Shown here: piece by piece, positions 50,512 through 58,790 of the stretch
Layout: each line of letters starts with the position of its first letter
How positions within the stretch are numbered: position 1 is the stretch's first letter
Assembly (NCBI RefSeq): GCF_026616205.1
Contig: NZ_JANHGR010000001.1
Span: 744,001-808,000, forward strand
DNA: 64,000 nucleotides
Direction of reading: 5' to 3'
Origin: Halolamina litorea
GTDB lineage: Archaea; Halobacteriota; Halobacteria; Halobacteriales; Haloferacaceae
Notes under the pieces: generated by a model
What the model was told of the DNA's origin: nothing
Databases searched by the model: none
The model's input: only the letters and a program-made list of their open reading frames with translations
Position numbers and translations under genes: made by a program

Positions 50512-51446
50512 GCTTCCACCTCCTCGTCGCCGGCGTCGGCGCCACCGACGCGCAGTTTGGCGACGAAGAATCCACCCGTGTCGTTCTGGTGGGGGTAGAC
50601 CCGATGGGCCTTCGTCAGTGACTCGTCGAACTGCTGGTCCTCCCACTCGGTGACGCCGGGCGCGGTTTCGAGCGGGGCGTCCCACTCCATCATCTCGGCG
50701 TCGGTCGTTTCGAGGGCGTGGTCGACGACGGCCTCGTTCTCCTCGGGGGCGAACGTGCATGTCGAGTAGACCACCTCGCCGCCGGGGCGGGTCAACGAGA
50801 TGGCGCGACTGAGGATCCCCTTCTGGACGCCGACGAGCCCCTCGACGTGGTTCATCGTCCACTTCTCCAGCACGTCGGGGTTCTTCCGGCAGGTCCCCTC
50901 ACACGAGCAGGGAACGTCCGCGACCGCCCCGTCGAGGGCGTCGATACCGATCTGGTCGAGCGAGAAGTTCCGGGCGTCCTTGTTGGTGACAACGAGGTTG
51001 CTTACGCCGAGCCGTTCGGCGTTGTGTCGCAGCGCCGAGAGCCGGCCGAGGTTGTTGTCGTTGCCGATCAGTACGCCCGAGTCATCCATCAGGTCCGCGA
51101 GGTGGCAGGTCTTGCTCCCGGGGGCCGCACAGGCGTCCCAGACCCGGTCGCCCGGGTTGGGGTCGAGTGCGAGCGCGGGGAGCGCGGAAACCTCCTCCTG
51201 TCCGTGAAGCCAGCCGTGGACGTATGGCCACGAGGTACCGGGCGAGCCCTCGGGTAGACGCAGTAGGCGGTCGTTCCACTCCACGCGCTCGTACTCGACG
51301 CCCTCCTCGTCGAGGGCGCGGCGGGCACGCTCGGGCGTGACCCGCTGTTCGTTGACCCGGACGACGGAGGGGAGCGGCCGGTCGCAGGCGTCGCGGAACG
51401 CCTCGGCGTCGTCGACGAGGCGCTCGTAGCGGTCGAGGGGGTTCAT
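50508..51446 (-). CDS. NOL1/NOP2/Sun (RsmB/RsmF) m5C RNA methyltransferase
   Basis: 312 residues. SAM binding is shown by VWDACAAPGSKTCHLADLM near residue 103 and NDNNLGRL; the catalytic cysteines are in VADVPCSCEGTCRKN (motif IV) and VYSTCTFAPEENEAVV (motif VI). The N-terminal segment LPSVVRVNEQRVTPERARRAL fits the family RNA-recognition part. The rRNA or tRNA cytosine target is unknown. The usual C-terminal PUA domain is missing and instead encoded by the overlapping downstream gene. Confidence 0.93.
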   Translation of the reverse strand: MNPLDRYERLVDDAEAFRDACDRPLPSVVRVNEQRVTPERARRALDEEGVEYERVEWNDRLLRLPEGSPGTSWPYVHGWLHGQEEVSALPALALDPNPGDRVWDACAAPGSKTCHLADLMDDSGVLIGNDNNLGRLSALRHNAERLGVSNLVVTNKDARNFSLDQIGIDALDGAVADVPCSCEGTCRKNPDVLEKWTMNHVEGLVGVQKGILSRAISLTRPGGEVVYSTCTFAPEENEAVVDHALETTDAEMMEWDAPLETAPGVTEWEDQQFDESLTKAHRVYPHQNDTGGFFVAKLRVGGADAGDEEVEA

Positions 51447-51494
51447 ACCCGGAATGGCCGCCCGCGGCGTTTGTCGGTTTCGGAGCGGCGCGGC

Positions 51495-51986
51495 TCAGTC
51501 CCCCCCCCCGAGGAGCGGCTCTCCGAGGGCGAGACGGACCAGCGCCGTCGCCGCCCCGAGGACGACGGTGACGGCGATGCCGACGGCCGTCCCGACGGCC
51601 GCCCCCAGCCACGAGAACGCGTACGTGCCGGAGACGAGTCGGGGGAGCGAGTCGGGGAGTATCCACCCGAGCACCGTCAGCAGCACCACCGCGACGGCGA
51701 ACGCCGCGGTCAGCACCGCGGCTCGGACCGCCGCGGGACGGTCAGCGAGCGGGCCGAACCGGAACCGGCCGGTGCCGGGCGGGAGCGCGTAGCCGGACTG
51801 GAGGAGCAGCGCGCCGCCAGCGTGGTCGAGAAGGACGAACGCCACCGCGAACCCCACGGGGACGCCGTCTGTATCCGGTGGCGGTTCCGGGATCGTCGCA
51901 CCGACGTAGACGCCCCAACAGAGCACGACGGTCCCGGACAGGAGGAGGGCGCCCCGGACGAGACCGAGGTAGCGTTTCAGGGACAC
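51495..51986 (-). CDS. four-helix membrane protein, unknown function
   Basis: 163 residues with hydrophobic segments near 10-30, 44-66, 86-110 and 122-150, separated by short polar loops, beginning MSLKRYLGLVRGALLL. It lies upstream of the RNA methyltransferase on the same strand (48 bases apart) and divergent from a PAC2 gene. No family recognised with certainty. Confidence 0.62.
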   Translation of the reverse strand: MSLKRYLGLVRGALLLSGTVVLCWGVYVGATIPEPPPDTDGVPVGFAVAFVLLDHAGGALLLQSGYALPPGTGRFRFGPLADRPAAVRAAVLTAAFAVAVVLLTVLGWILPDSLPRLVSGTYAFSWLGAAVGTAVGIAVTVVLGAATALVRLALGEPLLGGGD

Positions 51987-52074
51987 GCCACCCCGGTTGG
52001 TCGAACGGGGTATATGCTTTCGGTGGACGGGGGCGCCCCCCGCTCTTTAGGCGATCCCTTGCGACGGGACGGGC

Positions 52075-52812
52075 ATGGCACGAATACGGGTCGTCGACGA
52101 GGGGGTCGATCTCCACAACCCCACGCTCGTCGAGGGGTTCCCGGGGGCGGGGCTAGTGGGGAAGATCGTCGCCGACCACATGGTCGACGCGATGGACCTG
52201 ACACACTACGCCAACGTCCACTCCGACAGCTTCGATCAGGTCGCGGTGTACGACCGCGGTACCCCGGAACTCGCCAGTCCCGTCAGGCTGTACGCCGACG
52301 ACCGTGGCGAGGTGCTGGTCCTGCAGAGCGATATCCCCGTCGAGGCCGACGCCGCCGAGGAGTTCGCTGCGGCGTTCGCGCCGTGGCTGGAGGACAACGC
52401 GACGCCGGTGTTCATCGCCGGCCTCCCGACCAAGCAGCGCTCCTCGACGCCGGAGCTGTTCGGCGTCGGCTCCGGGGCGGGCGTCGATACCGTCGGCGAC
52501 GCCGGGCTCGCACGACCTCCCGAGCGCGGCGTCGTCTCCGGACCCGCCGGCTCGTTGTTGGGCCACGCCGTCGAGAACGGGCTGGACGCCGTCGGCCTCA
52601 TCGTCGAGTGCGACCCGCGCTTCCCGGACCCCGTGGCGGCGAAGACGCTGCTCGAACGCGGCATCGAACCGATCATCGGCCGCGACGTGTCCGTGGGGAT
52701 GCTCGAGTCCCAGGCCGAGAAGATCCAGCAGGCGAAAGAACGACTCGCCCGCCGGATGCAGGACGGCGGCGACGCCAGTTCGGAGGCGACGCCGCTGCGG
52801 ATGTTCCAGTAG
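52075..52812 (+). CDS. PAC2-family protein (second of two)
   Basis: 245 residues aligning throughout with the protein at 40540-41286: TLVEGFPGAGLVGKIVADHMVD, PVRLYADDRGEVLVLQSDIPV, PVFIAGLPTKQRS and VSGPAGSLLGHAVENGLDAVGLIVECDPRFPDPVAAKTLL. It ends PLRMFQ, the same MFQ as its paralogue. PAC2 proteins in archaea form homo- or hetero-oligomers that chaperone the proteasome; the pair could act together. Confidence 0.85.
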   Translation: MARIRVVDEGVDLHNPTLVEGFPGAGLVGKIVADHMVDAMDLTHYANVHSDSFDQVAVYDRGTPELASPVRLYADDRGEVLVLQSDIPVEADAAEEFAAAFAPWLEDNATPVFIAGLPTKQRSSTPELFGVGSGAGVDTVGDAGLARPPERGVVSGPAGSLLGHAVENGLDAVGLIVECDPRFPDPVAAKTLLERGIEPIIGRDVSVGMLESQAEKIQQAKERLARRMQDGGDASSEATPLRMFQ

Positions 52813-52821
52813 TAGGTCGGA

Positions 52822-53400
52822 TCAGCTCCCGGTGTCGTACTTGTAGGTCGCCTCCTCGGCGTCGATACCGAAGTCCTCGGCGGACTCCTCGGGTTCGTCC
52901 GGTTCGTCGGCGCCCTTCTCGGCCCGTTTGAAGCGTTCACGTAGCTCCGCGGGCATCTCGAACCCGGCGGTGTCGATGGCGACGACGACCACGTCCTCGC
53001 CGACAGTCTCGCGTTTCTGTTCGAGGCGGCGCTCGATCACCGGCGGTACCTCTTCGGGGTCGTCGAAGCCGAACTGCCGGAGGTAGTCGTCGCTGTCGGT
53101 GATCGAGTACACCGTCTCGAACCCCTCGTCGGCGGCGAGGTCGATCAGGCGCTCGATGACGTGGGCGCCGACGCCCTGCCCTCGCCAGCCGTCGACGACG
53201 CCGATCCCGGTCAGTTCACAGCGTTCGCCCTCGTCGGTCTTGTGGATCCGGTAGCGGCCGAAGCCCGCCCGGTCGTTCGAGCGTTCGTCGACCGCGATCA
53301 CGTAGTCGCGCGAGCGGAAGGCGACGCTGTCGAGCCCCATCTCCTCGATCCGGTCGAGCAACCACGCCTCGTCCCGGTTTCGTGCGTCGCGGACGTACAT
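52822..53400 (-). CDS. GNAT-family N-acetyltransferase
   Basis: 192 residues from the ATG at 53400 (MYVRDARNRDEAWLLDRIEEMGL, shortened). The core has YVIAVDERSNDRAGFGRYRI, LTGIGVVDGWRGQGVGAHVIERLIDLA (acetyl-CoA loop R-G-Q-G-V-G) and TVYSITDSDDYLRQFGFDD. A 50-residue acidic extension follows the fold. Substrate unknown. Convergent with the PAC2 gene. Confidence 0.87.
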   Translation of the reverse strand: MYVRDARNRDEAWLLDRIEEMGLDSVAFRSRDYVIAVDERSNDRAGFGRYRIHKTDEGERCELTGIGVVDGWRGQGVGAHVIERLIDLAADEGFETVYSITDSDDYLRQFGFDDPEEVPPVIERRLEQKRETVGEDVVVVAIDTAGFEMPAELRERFKRAEKGADEPDEPEESAEDFGIDAEEATYKYDTGS

Positions 53401-53446
53401 GATCCGGTGTAGGGACCGGGTGGGGAAATGACTGTCGCGCGGAGGG

Positions 53447-53875
53447 TCACTCCCGGTCGGCGTCGGGGTCGATACCGAGCATCCCCGGCGTGATCGTGTC
53501 GGGGATGAGTTCGCCCAGCGTGTACTCGACGTACTCGCCGTCGCCGGTGTCACAGTAGACGGGCACGTCCTCGTCGCCGAACTCCGCGAGAGTCTGGCGG
53601 CACATCCCACAGGGGGTCAGCCCCTCGCTCTCCGTCGAGGTGACGGCGACCGCGGCGATAGCGCGGTGGCCCGCCCGGACCGCGCTTCCCACCGCGACCT
53701 CCTCGGCGTGGAGGGCGTTGCTGTAGTTGGCGTTCTCGATGTTACAGCCCGTGAACACCTCGCCGTCGGCGGTCAGCACCGCGGCACCGACAGGGTACTC
53801 GGAGTAGGGAACGTACGCGGCGTCGAGGGCCTCGCCGGCGCGCTCGATCAGCGCCTGCGGGTCGGGGTTCTCCAT
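53447..53875 (-). CDS. cdd: cytidine deaminase
   Basis: 142 residues from the ATG at 53875. Zinc and catalytic residues are in CNIENANYSNALHAEEVAVGSAV (H-A-E; here HAEE) and TPCGMCRQTLAEF (P-C-x-x-C), with PYSEYPVGAAVLT near the start. It deaminates cytidine and deoxycytidine for pyrimidine salvage. Homotetrameric type by length. Standalone gene. Confidence 0.95.
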   Translation of the reverse strand: MENPDPQALIERAGEALDAAYVPYSEYPVGAAVLTADGEVFTGCNIENANYSNALHAEEVAVGSAVRAGHRAIAAVAVTSTESEGLTPCGMCRQTLAEFGDEDVPVYCDTGDGEYVEYTLGELIPDTITPGMLGIDPDADRE

Positions 53876-53937
53876 ACCGACAGAACCCGGCCGTCCGACT
53901 TGAAACGACTGGAACCGGCCGGTCCCACGGCGGCCCG

Positions 53938-53953
53938 TGCGGGTCAACCCGCA
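53938..53953. promoter_or_regulatory. inverted repeat TGCGGGT-CA-ACCCGCA
   Basis: A perfect 7-base inverted repeat about 65 bases upstream of the cytidine deaminase start, in a 255-base gap before the UPF0058 gene. It could be a DNA operator or an RNA hairpin of the leftward leader. The rest of the gap holds a TGTTAACA palindrome near 54073 and the UPF0058 promoter. Confidence 0.3.
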
Positions 53954-54096
53954 GGAGGGCGGCGTCCCGTCCGTCGGCGGGCGCTGAAGAGCGCTCGGTG
54001 GCCCCAAGTGTTATGTCGGCGGATGGGTCTATTCCGTCGATTTCGGGAGGAATGAACTCTCTGACGGCCGGCCGTGTTAACATGGCTCAAAGTAAT

Positions 54097-54103
54097 CCTA
54101 TAA
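54097..54103 (+). promoter_or_regulatory. TATA-like box CCTATAA
   Basis: Lies about 28 bases before the ATG at 54131 in an A/T-rich patch (CAAAGTAATCCTATAACC), fitting a strong leaderless promoter. Confidence 0.5.
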
Positions 54104-54130
54104 CCCTCCGGCCGGTACAACGCGATGGGT

Positions 54131-54358
54131 ATGAAGAAGCAGGAACTCATCCACCTTCACGGCCTTCTCTCCGAGGTACGAGCCGAGTACGAGGAGTCCG
54201 AGGAGACACTCGACCTCGAGGGGTACGAGGCGTACGGCGTCCAGCCGACGTCCATCCACCGCTCGAAGACCGACCACAAGCACGCGGTCTTCGAACTGGT
54301 CAACGGTCTGACCGAATCGCTCTCCGAACAGGAGACAGTCACTCCTACAGCCGACTGA
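54131..54358 (+). CDS. UPF0058 family protein
   Basis: 75 residues from the ATG at 54131 (an ATG two codons earlier is possible). The start MKKQELIHLHGLLSEVRAEYE and the middle YEAYGVQPTSIHRSKTDHKHAV, followed by FELVNGLTESL, match UPF0058, a small archaeal helical family of unknown function. Divergent from cytidine deaminase, with a clear promoter. Confidence 0.85.
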   Translation: MKKQELIHLHGLLSEVRAEYEESEETLDLEGYEAYGVQPTSIHRSKTDHKHAVFELVNGLTESLSEQETVTPTAD

Positions 54359-54408
54359 GTCGCGGCCGGCCGTCCTCCACGACCACTACGCTCCGAGTGG
54401 CGACGCCG

Positions 54409-54849
54409 TCACTCGGTGTTGCGCTCGACCATCTCCTCGAACTCGGGCAAGAGCGAGCCGTCGCTGTCCGACTCGGGGTCGCTCGTCTCGGCCGTCTCCT
54501 CGTCGGCCGGTTCGTCCTCGACGGGACCGACCGAGACCCGTTCGAGCGAGATTCCGTCCAGCCGGCTACCGATCTCCGATCGGGCGATCCGGATCGCGTG
54601 TTCGTCGCTGGCCACGTCGTAGACGACCATCTCCAGTTCCAGCGCGACCAGCGCCTCGCCGGCCGCGACCGTCGCCGGCGGGATATCGTCGCCACGGGGT
54701 GACCGACGACGCCGCGGCTCGATGTTCACGTACGAGAGGTCGGGGTTGAGCGACTTCCCGACCTTCGAGATCGCGGCGCCGACGGCCGCGTCCGGCGTCG
54801 CTACGTCGAAAACCGGCACCGCTGCCTCCAGCACGACTCGTCGGTCCAT
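54409..54849 (-). CDS. DUF555 (UPF0212) family protein without the zinc cysteines
   Basis: 146 residues. The family outline is plain: VVLEAAVPVFDVATPDAAVGAAISKVGKSLNPDLSYVNIE, then TVAAGEALVALELEMVVYDVASDEHAIRIARSEIGSRL and LERVSVGPVE. In typical members a C-P-x-C-G pair sits between the two halves; here that stretch reads EPRRRRSPRGDDIPPAT and has no cysteine. A Ser/Asp/Glu tail is added. Function of the family is unknown. Confidence 0.8.
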   Translation of the reverse strand: MDRRVVLEAAVPVFDVATPDAAVGAAISKVGKSLNPDLSYVNIEPRRRRSPRGDDIPPATVAAGEALVALELEMVVYDVASDEHAIRIARSEIGSRLDGISLERVSVGPVEDEPADEETAETSDPESDSDGSLLPEFEEMVERNTE

Positions 54850-54930
54850 TCAGCCGAAGCTTGGTCATCGAAGGCTATCAACGTTCGGCCCCGCGACAGC
54901 TATTTGCCGTTTCGTGGGTATCGTTCCCAT

Positions 54931-55383
54931 ATGTCTCACGTCGCCGAACTCACGGGCATCGCCACGGGCGACACGCCGTCCGGAAAGGAGGTCCCCGCGG
55001 CCGTGTTGGCGGCTCGCGGGGAGTTCCTCCCGATCTTCGTCACCGACGATCAGGCCGACGCCATCCGGCGCGGCATGGCGGGTGACCCCTTCGACCGACC
55101 CCTGACCCACGACCTGTTCGTGGAGATGGTCGCGGAACTCGGCGGCGCCTTCGACCGCGTTCGCATCGACGACCTCCGGGAAGGGACGTTCTACGCCAAG
55201 ATCGACGCCCAGCGCTACGAGGCCGGCGAGCCCGAACCCCTCACGTTCGACGCCCGCCCCAGCGACGCCGTCGCCATCGCCATCCGGGCCGACTGCCCCA
55301 TCGAGGTGAGCGACGCCGTGCTCGACGCCGCCGGCCGCACCGCCGAGGAACTCGGCGTCGACGGCGTCGACCGCGACGAGTAG
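54931..55383 (+). CDS. bifunctional nuclease (BFN/DUF151) domain protein
   Basis: 150 residues from the ATG at 54931. The BFN pattern is FLPIFVTDDQADAIRRGMAGDPFDRPLTHDLFVEMV, followed by VRIDDLREGTFYAKIDAQ and DARPSDAVAIAIRADCPIEVSD. A plant member has DNase/RNase activity; archaeal roles are unknown. Stops at the base before the convergent deacylase gene ends. Confidence 0.88.
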   Translation: MSHVAELTGIATGDTPSGKEVPAAVLAARGEFLPIFVTDDQADAIRRGMAGDPFDRPLTHDLFVEMVAELGGAFDRVRIDDLREGTFYAKIDAQRYEAGEPEPLTFDARPSDAVAIAIRADCPIEVSDAVLDAAGRTAEELGVDGVDRDE

Positions 55384-56406
55384 TCAGTCCGCGGCCGCCG
55401 GCACCCGCTGGGCCTCGATCCGCTCGCGGGTCTCCGGCGACAGTTCGACGAGGTGGCAGATCGGGTTCCCCGGCGAGACGACCGGGTTCTCCAACGTCCC
55501 GACCAGCAGCCCCGTGAACGGCGCGGTCATCTCCACGGACTCGGTCTTGAACGGGTTCGAGATCTCACAGACCGTCTCGCCCTCGTGGACCACGTCGCCG
55601 GGCTCGAAGCGGGCCTCGACGATCCCGCCGGCGTCGGCCCTGATCCACGTCTTCTCCGCCCAACCGTCGACGACGGTTCGCCACTCGGGCCGGGCGGGCG
55701 TCGCGTTCGGCTCGATGTCGTAGGCGCCGAAGACGCTGTGGACGCCCGCCAGCGCCTGGTCGATGAACTCCCGCTGGAAGCGGTGGGCCTCGCCCATCTC
55801 GACGGTGATCGTCGGGATTCCTCGGTCGGTCGCCTCCGTGCGGAGCATCCCCGACTGCCCCTCGCCGTCGAAGACGATGTTGGCCCCGAACGCCTCGACG
55901 AGGTCGGCGACGCCGTGGTCGGTCAGGTCAGCCCGGACGTGGAACGCGTTGGTCCGCCCGCGGGTGGAGGTGTGGAAGTCGATCCCGAAGTCACACGGTT
56001 CGACGAAGTTCCGCCACACGTCGTAGGCGATCCGTCGGGAGCTGGTGGAGTCGGGGTGCCCCGGGAACGAGCGGTTGAGGTCCCGGTCGTACACCGGGAG
56101 GTAGCGCTCCTGGGCGACGAACCCCGGGACGTTCACGACGGGGAGACAGACCACCGTGCCGGCGATGTCGGTGTGGTCCCACTCGTGGGCGACCTCCCGG
56201 ACCGCGGCGACGCCGTTGAGTTCGTCGCCGTGGATCGCCGCCGAGAGGAAGCAGGTCGGCCCGTCCTCGACGCCGTTGATGATCGTGACGGGCATCCGAA
56301 CCGGCTCGCCCAGATACGTCTCGCTCACGGTGTAGCGGATGTGGGCCGTCTCGCCGGGGTGAACCCGACCGCCGTCGTAGGAGAACGCGGCGGTGTCTGC
56401 GGACAT
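55384..56406 (-). CDS. succinylglutamate desuccinylase/aspartoacylase-family zinc hydrolase
   Basis: 340 residues. Zinc ligands are H59 and E62 (AAIHGDELNG) and H145 (GIDFHTST), with the catalytic Glu in TVEMGEAHRF near 203-206 and the DLNRSFPG arginine loop near 109. A C-terminal biotinyl/lipoyl-like barrel (VVHEGETVCEISNPFKTESVEM) is appended. It cleaves an N-acyl amino acid or similar amide; no arginine-degradation genes are adjacent, so the substrate is open. Confidence 0.9.
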   Translation of the reverse strand: MSADTAAFSYDGGRVHPGETAHIRYTVSETYLGEPVRMPVTIINGVEDGPTCFLSAAIHGDELNGVAAVREVAHEWDHTDIAGTVVCLPVVNVPGFVAQERYLPVYDRDLNRSFPGHPDSTSSRRIAYDVWRNFVEPCDFGIDFHTSTRGRTNAFHVRADLTDHGVADLVEAFGANIVFDGEGQSGMLRTEATDRGIPTITVEMGEAHRFQREFIDQALAGVHSVFGAYDIEPNATPARPEWRTVVDGWAEKTWIRADAGGIVEARFEPGDVVHEGETVCEISNPFKTESVEMTAPFTGLLVGTLENPVVSPGNPICHLVELSPETRERIEAQRVPAAAD

Positions 56407-56529
56407 ACTCCTGTTTCACGGGGGAGCGCCTTATGAGTCACCGTCGGCGCGAGCGACGGGCGGCCACGTCCGCGCGCTGCCGAACCGCCGACCGGCGGCT
56501 TTGAGTGGGCACCGCGTCCACTCCCGGGT

Positions 56530-57012
56530 ATGACCGAAACGGCGACGCTCGCGGAGTCCTACACCGAGATGACCGAACTGCTGCTGCCCAACGACACCAA
56601 CAACCTCGGCCGGGCGCTCGGGGGGGCGGTGCTGCACTGGATGGACATCTGTGGCGCCATCGCGGGGATGCGCTTTGCGAACAAGCAGGTCGTGACGGCG
56701 TCGATGGACCACGTCGACTTCATCTCGCCTATCGACCTCGGCGAGGTCGCGGTGGTCCAAGCGTACGTGTTCAACACCGGCCGCACGAGCATCGACGTGA
56801 AAGTCGACGTGCGCGCCGAGGACCCACGGGAAAACGAGGAGCGAAAGACCACCGCCTCCTACTTCACCTTCGTCGCGCTCGACGACGACGGCCGGCCGAC
56901 GGAAGTGCCCGACCTCGACTGTCCCAGCGACGAGGAGGAGGCGCTCAGGCGGGAGGCCGTCGACGGCCGGCGCGAACAGTTCGAGGACCTCATCGACCGG
57001 ATGGAGGACTGA
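56530..57012 (+). CDS. acyl-CoA thioesterase, hotdog fold (second of two)
   Basis: 160 residues. The signature LLLPNDTNNLGRALGGAVLHWMDICGAIAGMRFANK, then VTASMDHVDFISPIDLGEVA and TTASYFTFVALDDDGRP is that of BACH/YciA-type acyl-CoA hydrolases. It shares layout with the protein at 34976-35416 but has L-G-G instead of H-G-G at the active-site helix and a longer helical tail. Confidence 0.9.
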   Translation: MTETATLAESYTEMTELLLPNDTNNLGRALGGAVLHWMDICGAIAGMRFANKQVVTASMDHVDFISPIDLGEVAVVQAYVFNTGRTSIDVKVDVRAEDPRENEERKTTASYFTFVALDDDGRPTEVPDLDCPSDEEEALRREAVDGRREQFEDLIDRMED

Positions 57013-57038
57013 GGCCGACCCCGACCCGGCTCCGTCGC

Positions 57039-58091
57039 TCAGCGCGGGTCGGGACGGGTGCCGAGTGTCACGTCGAGCGTCCGTTCCTCGCCGTCGCGGA
57101 TCACCGTCACGGAGATGGTGTCGCCCGGACTGGTCTCGAGGGCGAGGTAGGTGCCGAGTTGGCCGGTCGTGGCGATGGGCGTATCGTCGAGGGCGACGAT
57201 CACGTCGCCGCCGGTCGGCTGGGGCGACCCTTCGACGATGACGGTCTCGGCCCCGCCACGCAACGTGCCGTCGGCGGGACTCCCGGCGGGCACCGCCGCG
57301 AGGTAGACCCCGCGGGCGGCCTCGAGGTCGTTCGCCTCCGCCAGCAGCGGCGTGACCGGGAGGATCCGGACGCCGAGGTAGGAGTGTTCGTACTGGCCGT
57401 TCTCGATCAGTTCCGGGATGACCCGTTCGGTCAGGGCGGCGCTGACTGCGAAGCCGATGTTCTCGCCGCCGGCCTGCGTGATCACGCCCGCCACGTCGCC
57501 GCCGAGCGTGAGCAGCGGGCCGCCGCTGTTGCCGGGGTTGACGGCGGCGTCGGTCTGGACCGCCCCGGAGATGGTGAAGTTCCGGACCGAGGATATCGTT
57601 CGGTTCTGCCCGGAGACGACGCCGGTGGTGAGCGACCCCTCCAGCCCCAGCGGCGCGCCGACGGCGGCGACGCGGGTGCCGACTGGCGGCTGTTCTGCCA
57701 GCAGCGGCAGCGGCTCCGCCTCGACCGGCGGGTCGACCGAGAGCGCCGCGAGGTCGCTGTACGGGTCGGTGCCGAGCAGTTCGGCGGTCACCCACTCCCC
57801 GTTAGCGAACTGTGCGCGGACCGTGTCCGCGAGGTCGACGACGTGGTCGTTCGTGACCAACACGTCGTCGTCGTAGAGCCAGCCCGACCCCTCGCCACGG
57901 ACGCCGCCGGCGTCGTACACCCGGAGCCGGACGACGGAGGGCGAGACCGCCTCGTAGAGCCTCGCGAACGGCTGGTCCTCCGGGTTGTCGAGCCCGGCCA
58001 CGCTCGGTTCCCCCTCCGGCGCCGTACAGCCCGCGAGACCGGCGAGACCGACACCCGCAGCGGCGAGAAACTGGCGTCGTGACGCGTTCAT
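57039..58091 (-). CDS. HtrA/DegP-like serine protease lipoprotein with PDZ domain
   Basis: 350 residues from the ATG at 58091. A Tat signal (SRRQFLAAAGVGLAGLAGC) puts the lipid anchor on C22, so it acts outside the cytoplasmic membrane. The catalytic triad is H83 (VTNDHVVDL), D113 (PYSDLAAL) and S189 (VNPGNSGGPL). One PDZ domain follows (LGVRILPVTPLLAEAND to GDTISVTVIRDGEERTLDV). Likely degrades or refolds damaged exported proteins. Single gene. Confidence 0.93.
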   Translation of the reverse strand: MNASRRQFLAAAGVGLAGLAGCTAPEGEPSVAGLDNPEDQPFARLYEAVSPSVVRLRVYDAGGVRGEGSGWLYDDDVLVTNDHVVDLADTVRAQFANGEWVTAELLGTDPYSDLAALSVDPPVEAEPLPLLAEQPPVGTRVAAVGAPLGLEGSLTTGVVSGQNRTISSVRNFTISGAVQTDAAVNPGNSGGPLLTLGGDVAGVITQAGGENIGFAVSAALTERVIPELIENGQYEHSYLGVRILPVTPLLAEANDLEAARGVYLAAVPAGSPADGTLRGGAETVIVEGSPQPTGGDVIVALDDTPIATTGQLGTYLALETSPGDTISVTVIRDGEERTLDVTLGTRPDPR

Positions 58092-58305
58092 GCGTCGGCG
58101 TTCGAGAGTCGTGTGAATAAACGTCAGGGTCCCGGCCTCCGTCAGGAGGCGATGTGTTAAGCTTGTGGCGTGCTTACACGTGTTGGGGAGATGGCTCCGG
58201 CAGGAAGGAGACGGACCGGTATCACGTGACGGCCGTCGCCGGAGGAAGGGCCCCTGCCCCGTCGGTCGGTCGGAGGGGACTGACCGACGGGCAGCCGTGT
58301 CCCCG

Positions 58306-58689
58306 TTACTCGTCGCCGAGCACGCCGCTCGCAGCCCACGGGAGGAAGCGGCCCTCGCCGGCGTCGATGCACTCGCGGTGGTAGGCCTCCCGCCTGCCGA
58401 GGTCCGGATCGGCGACCCACTCGAACCCCCCGAGCGGCAGGCCATCGGCGTCGAGCGCTTCGGCCGCGGCTACCTCCCGACGACAGAACCGACAGGTGAA
58501 CGTCGATTCGGGCGCCGACTCGGTGTCCCCGGCGTCGACGCCCCTCGCGGCGTCACCGGTCGCCGCGGCGAACTCGACGGCGCCGGCGAGCGTTTCGTCG
58601 ACGTCGGCGGGGTCGGCCGCCCGGAGTTCGTCGGCCCAGCCGCTCAGCTCCGCCGAGCGATGCCCGAGTTCGTCGCCCCCCCGATGCAT
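58306..58689 (-). CDS. small protein with zinc-finger-like C-x2-C/H-x3-C motif
   Basis: 127 residues from the ATG at 58689 (MHRGGDELGHRSAELSGW); an upstream ATG at 58716 is possible. The N-terminal half is helical, the C-terminal half has FTCRFCRREV and AYHRECIDAGEGRF, a likely single zinc site. Divergent from dph2. Not recognised. The 214-base gap on its downstream side, before the HtrA gene start, holds only a weak inverted pair (58153-58179) and no gene. Confidence 0.65.
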   Translation of the reverse strand: MHRGGDELGHRSAELSGWADELRAADPADVDETLAGAVEFAAATGDAARGVDAGDTESAPESTFTCRFCRREVAAAEALDADGLPLGGFEWVADPDLGRREAYHRECIDAGEGRFLPWAASGVLGDE

Positions 58690-58790
58690 AGGGATACTGT
58701 CGATTCCGACCGGCAAGAAAGCGTGGGGGGCGGGAGCACGGGACTGACGGAAGCGCGGGGATTATCCGTCCACACCCGGTAGCACCGCTA

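Noticed and set aside
54069-54080. TGTTAACA palindrome upstream of the UPF0058 gene
   Set aside because: Eight bases is short enough to occur by chance, and the TATA-like box downstream accounts for the local A/T richness.
34976-57012. Recent duplication of the two acyl-CoA thioesterase genes
   Set aside because: They share only the hotdog-family pattern and differ in the active-site helix and tail, so they are old paralogues.
58153-58179. Inverted pair GTGTTAAGC...GCTTACAC upstream of the HtrA-like gene
   Set aside because: Imperfect, with an inserted base, and not associated with a clear promoter; left as a weak observation only.
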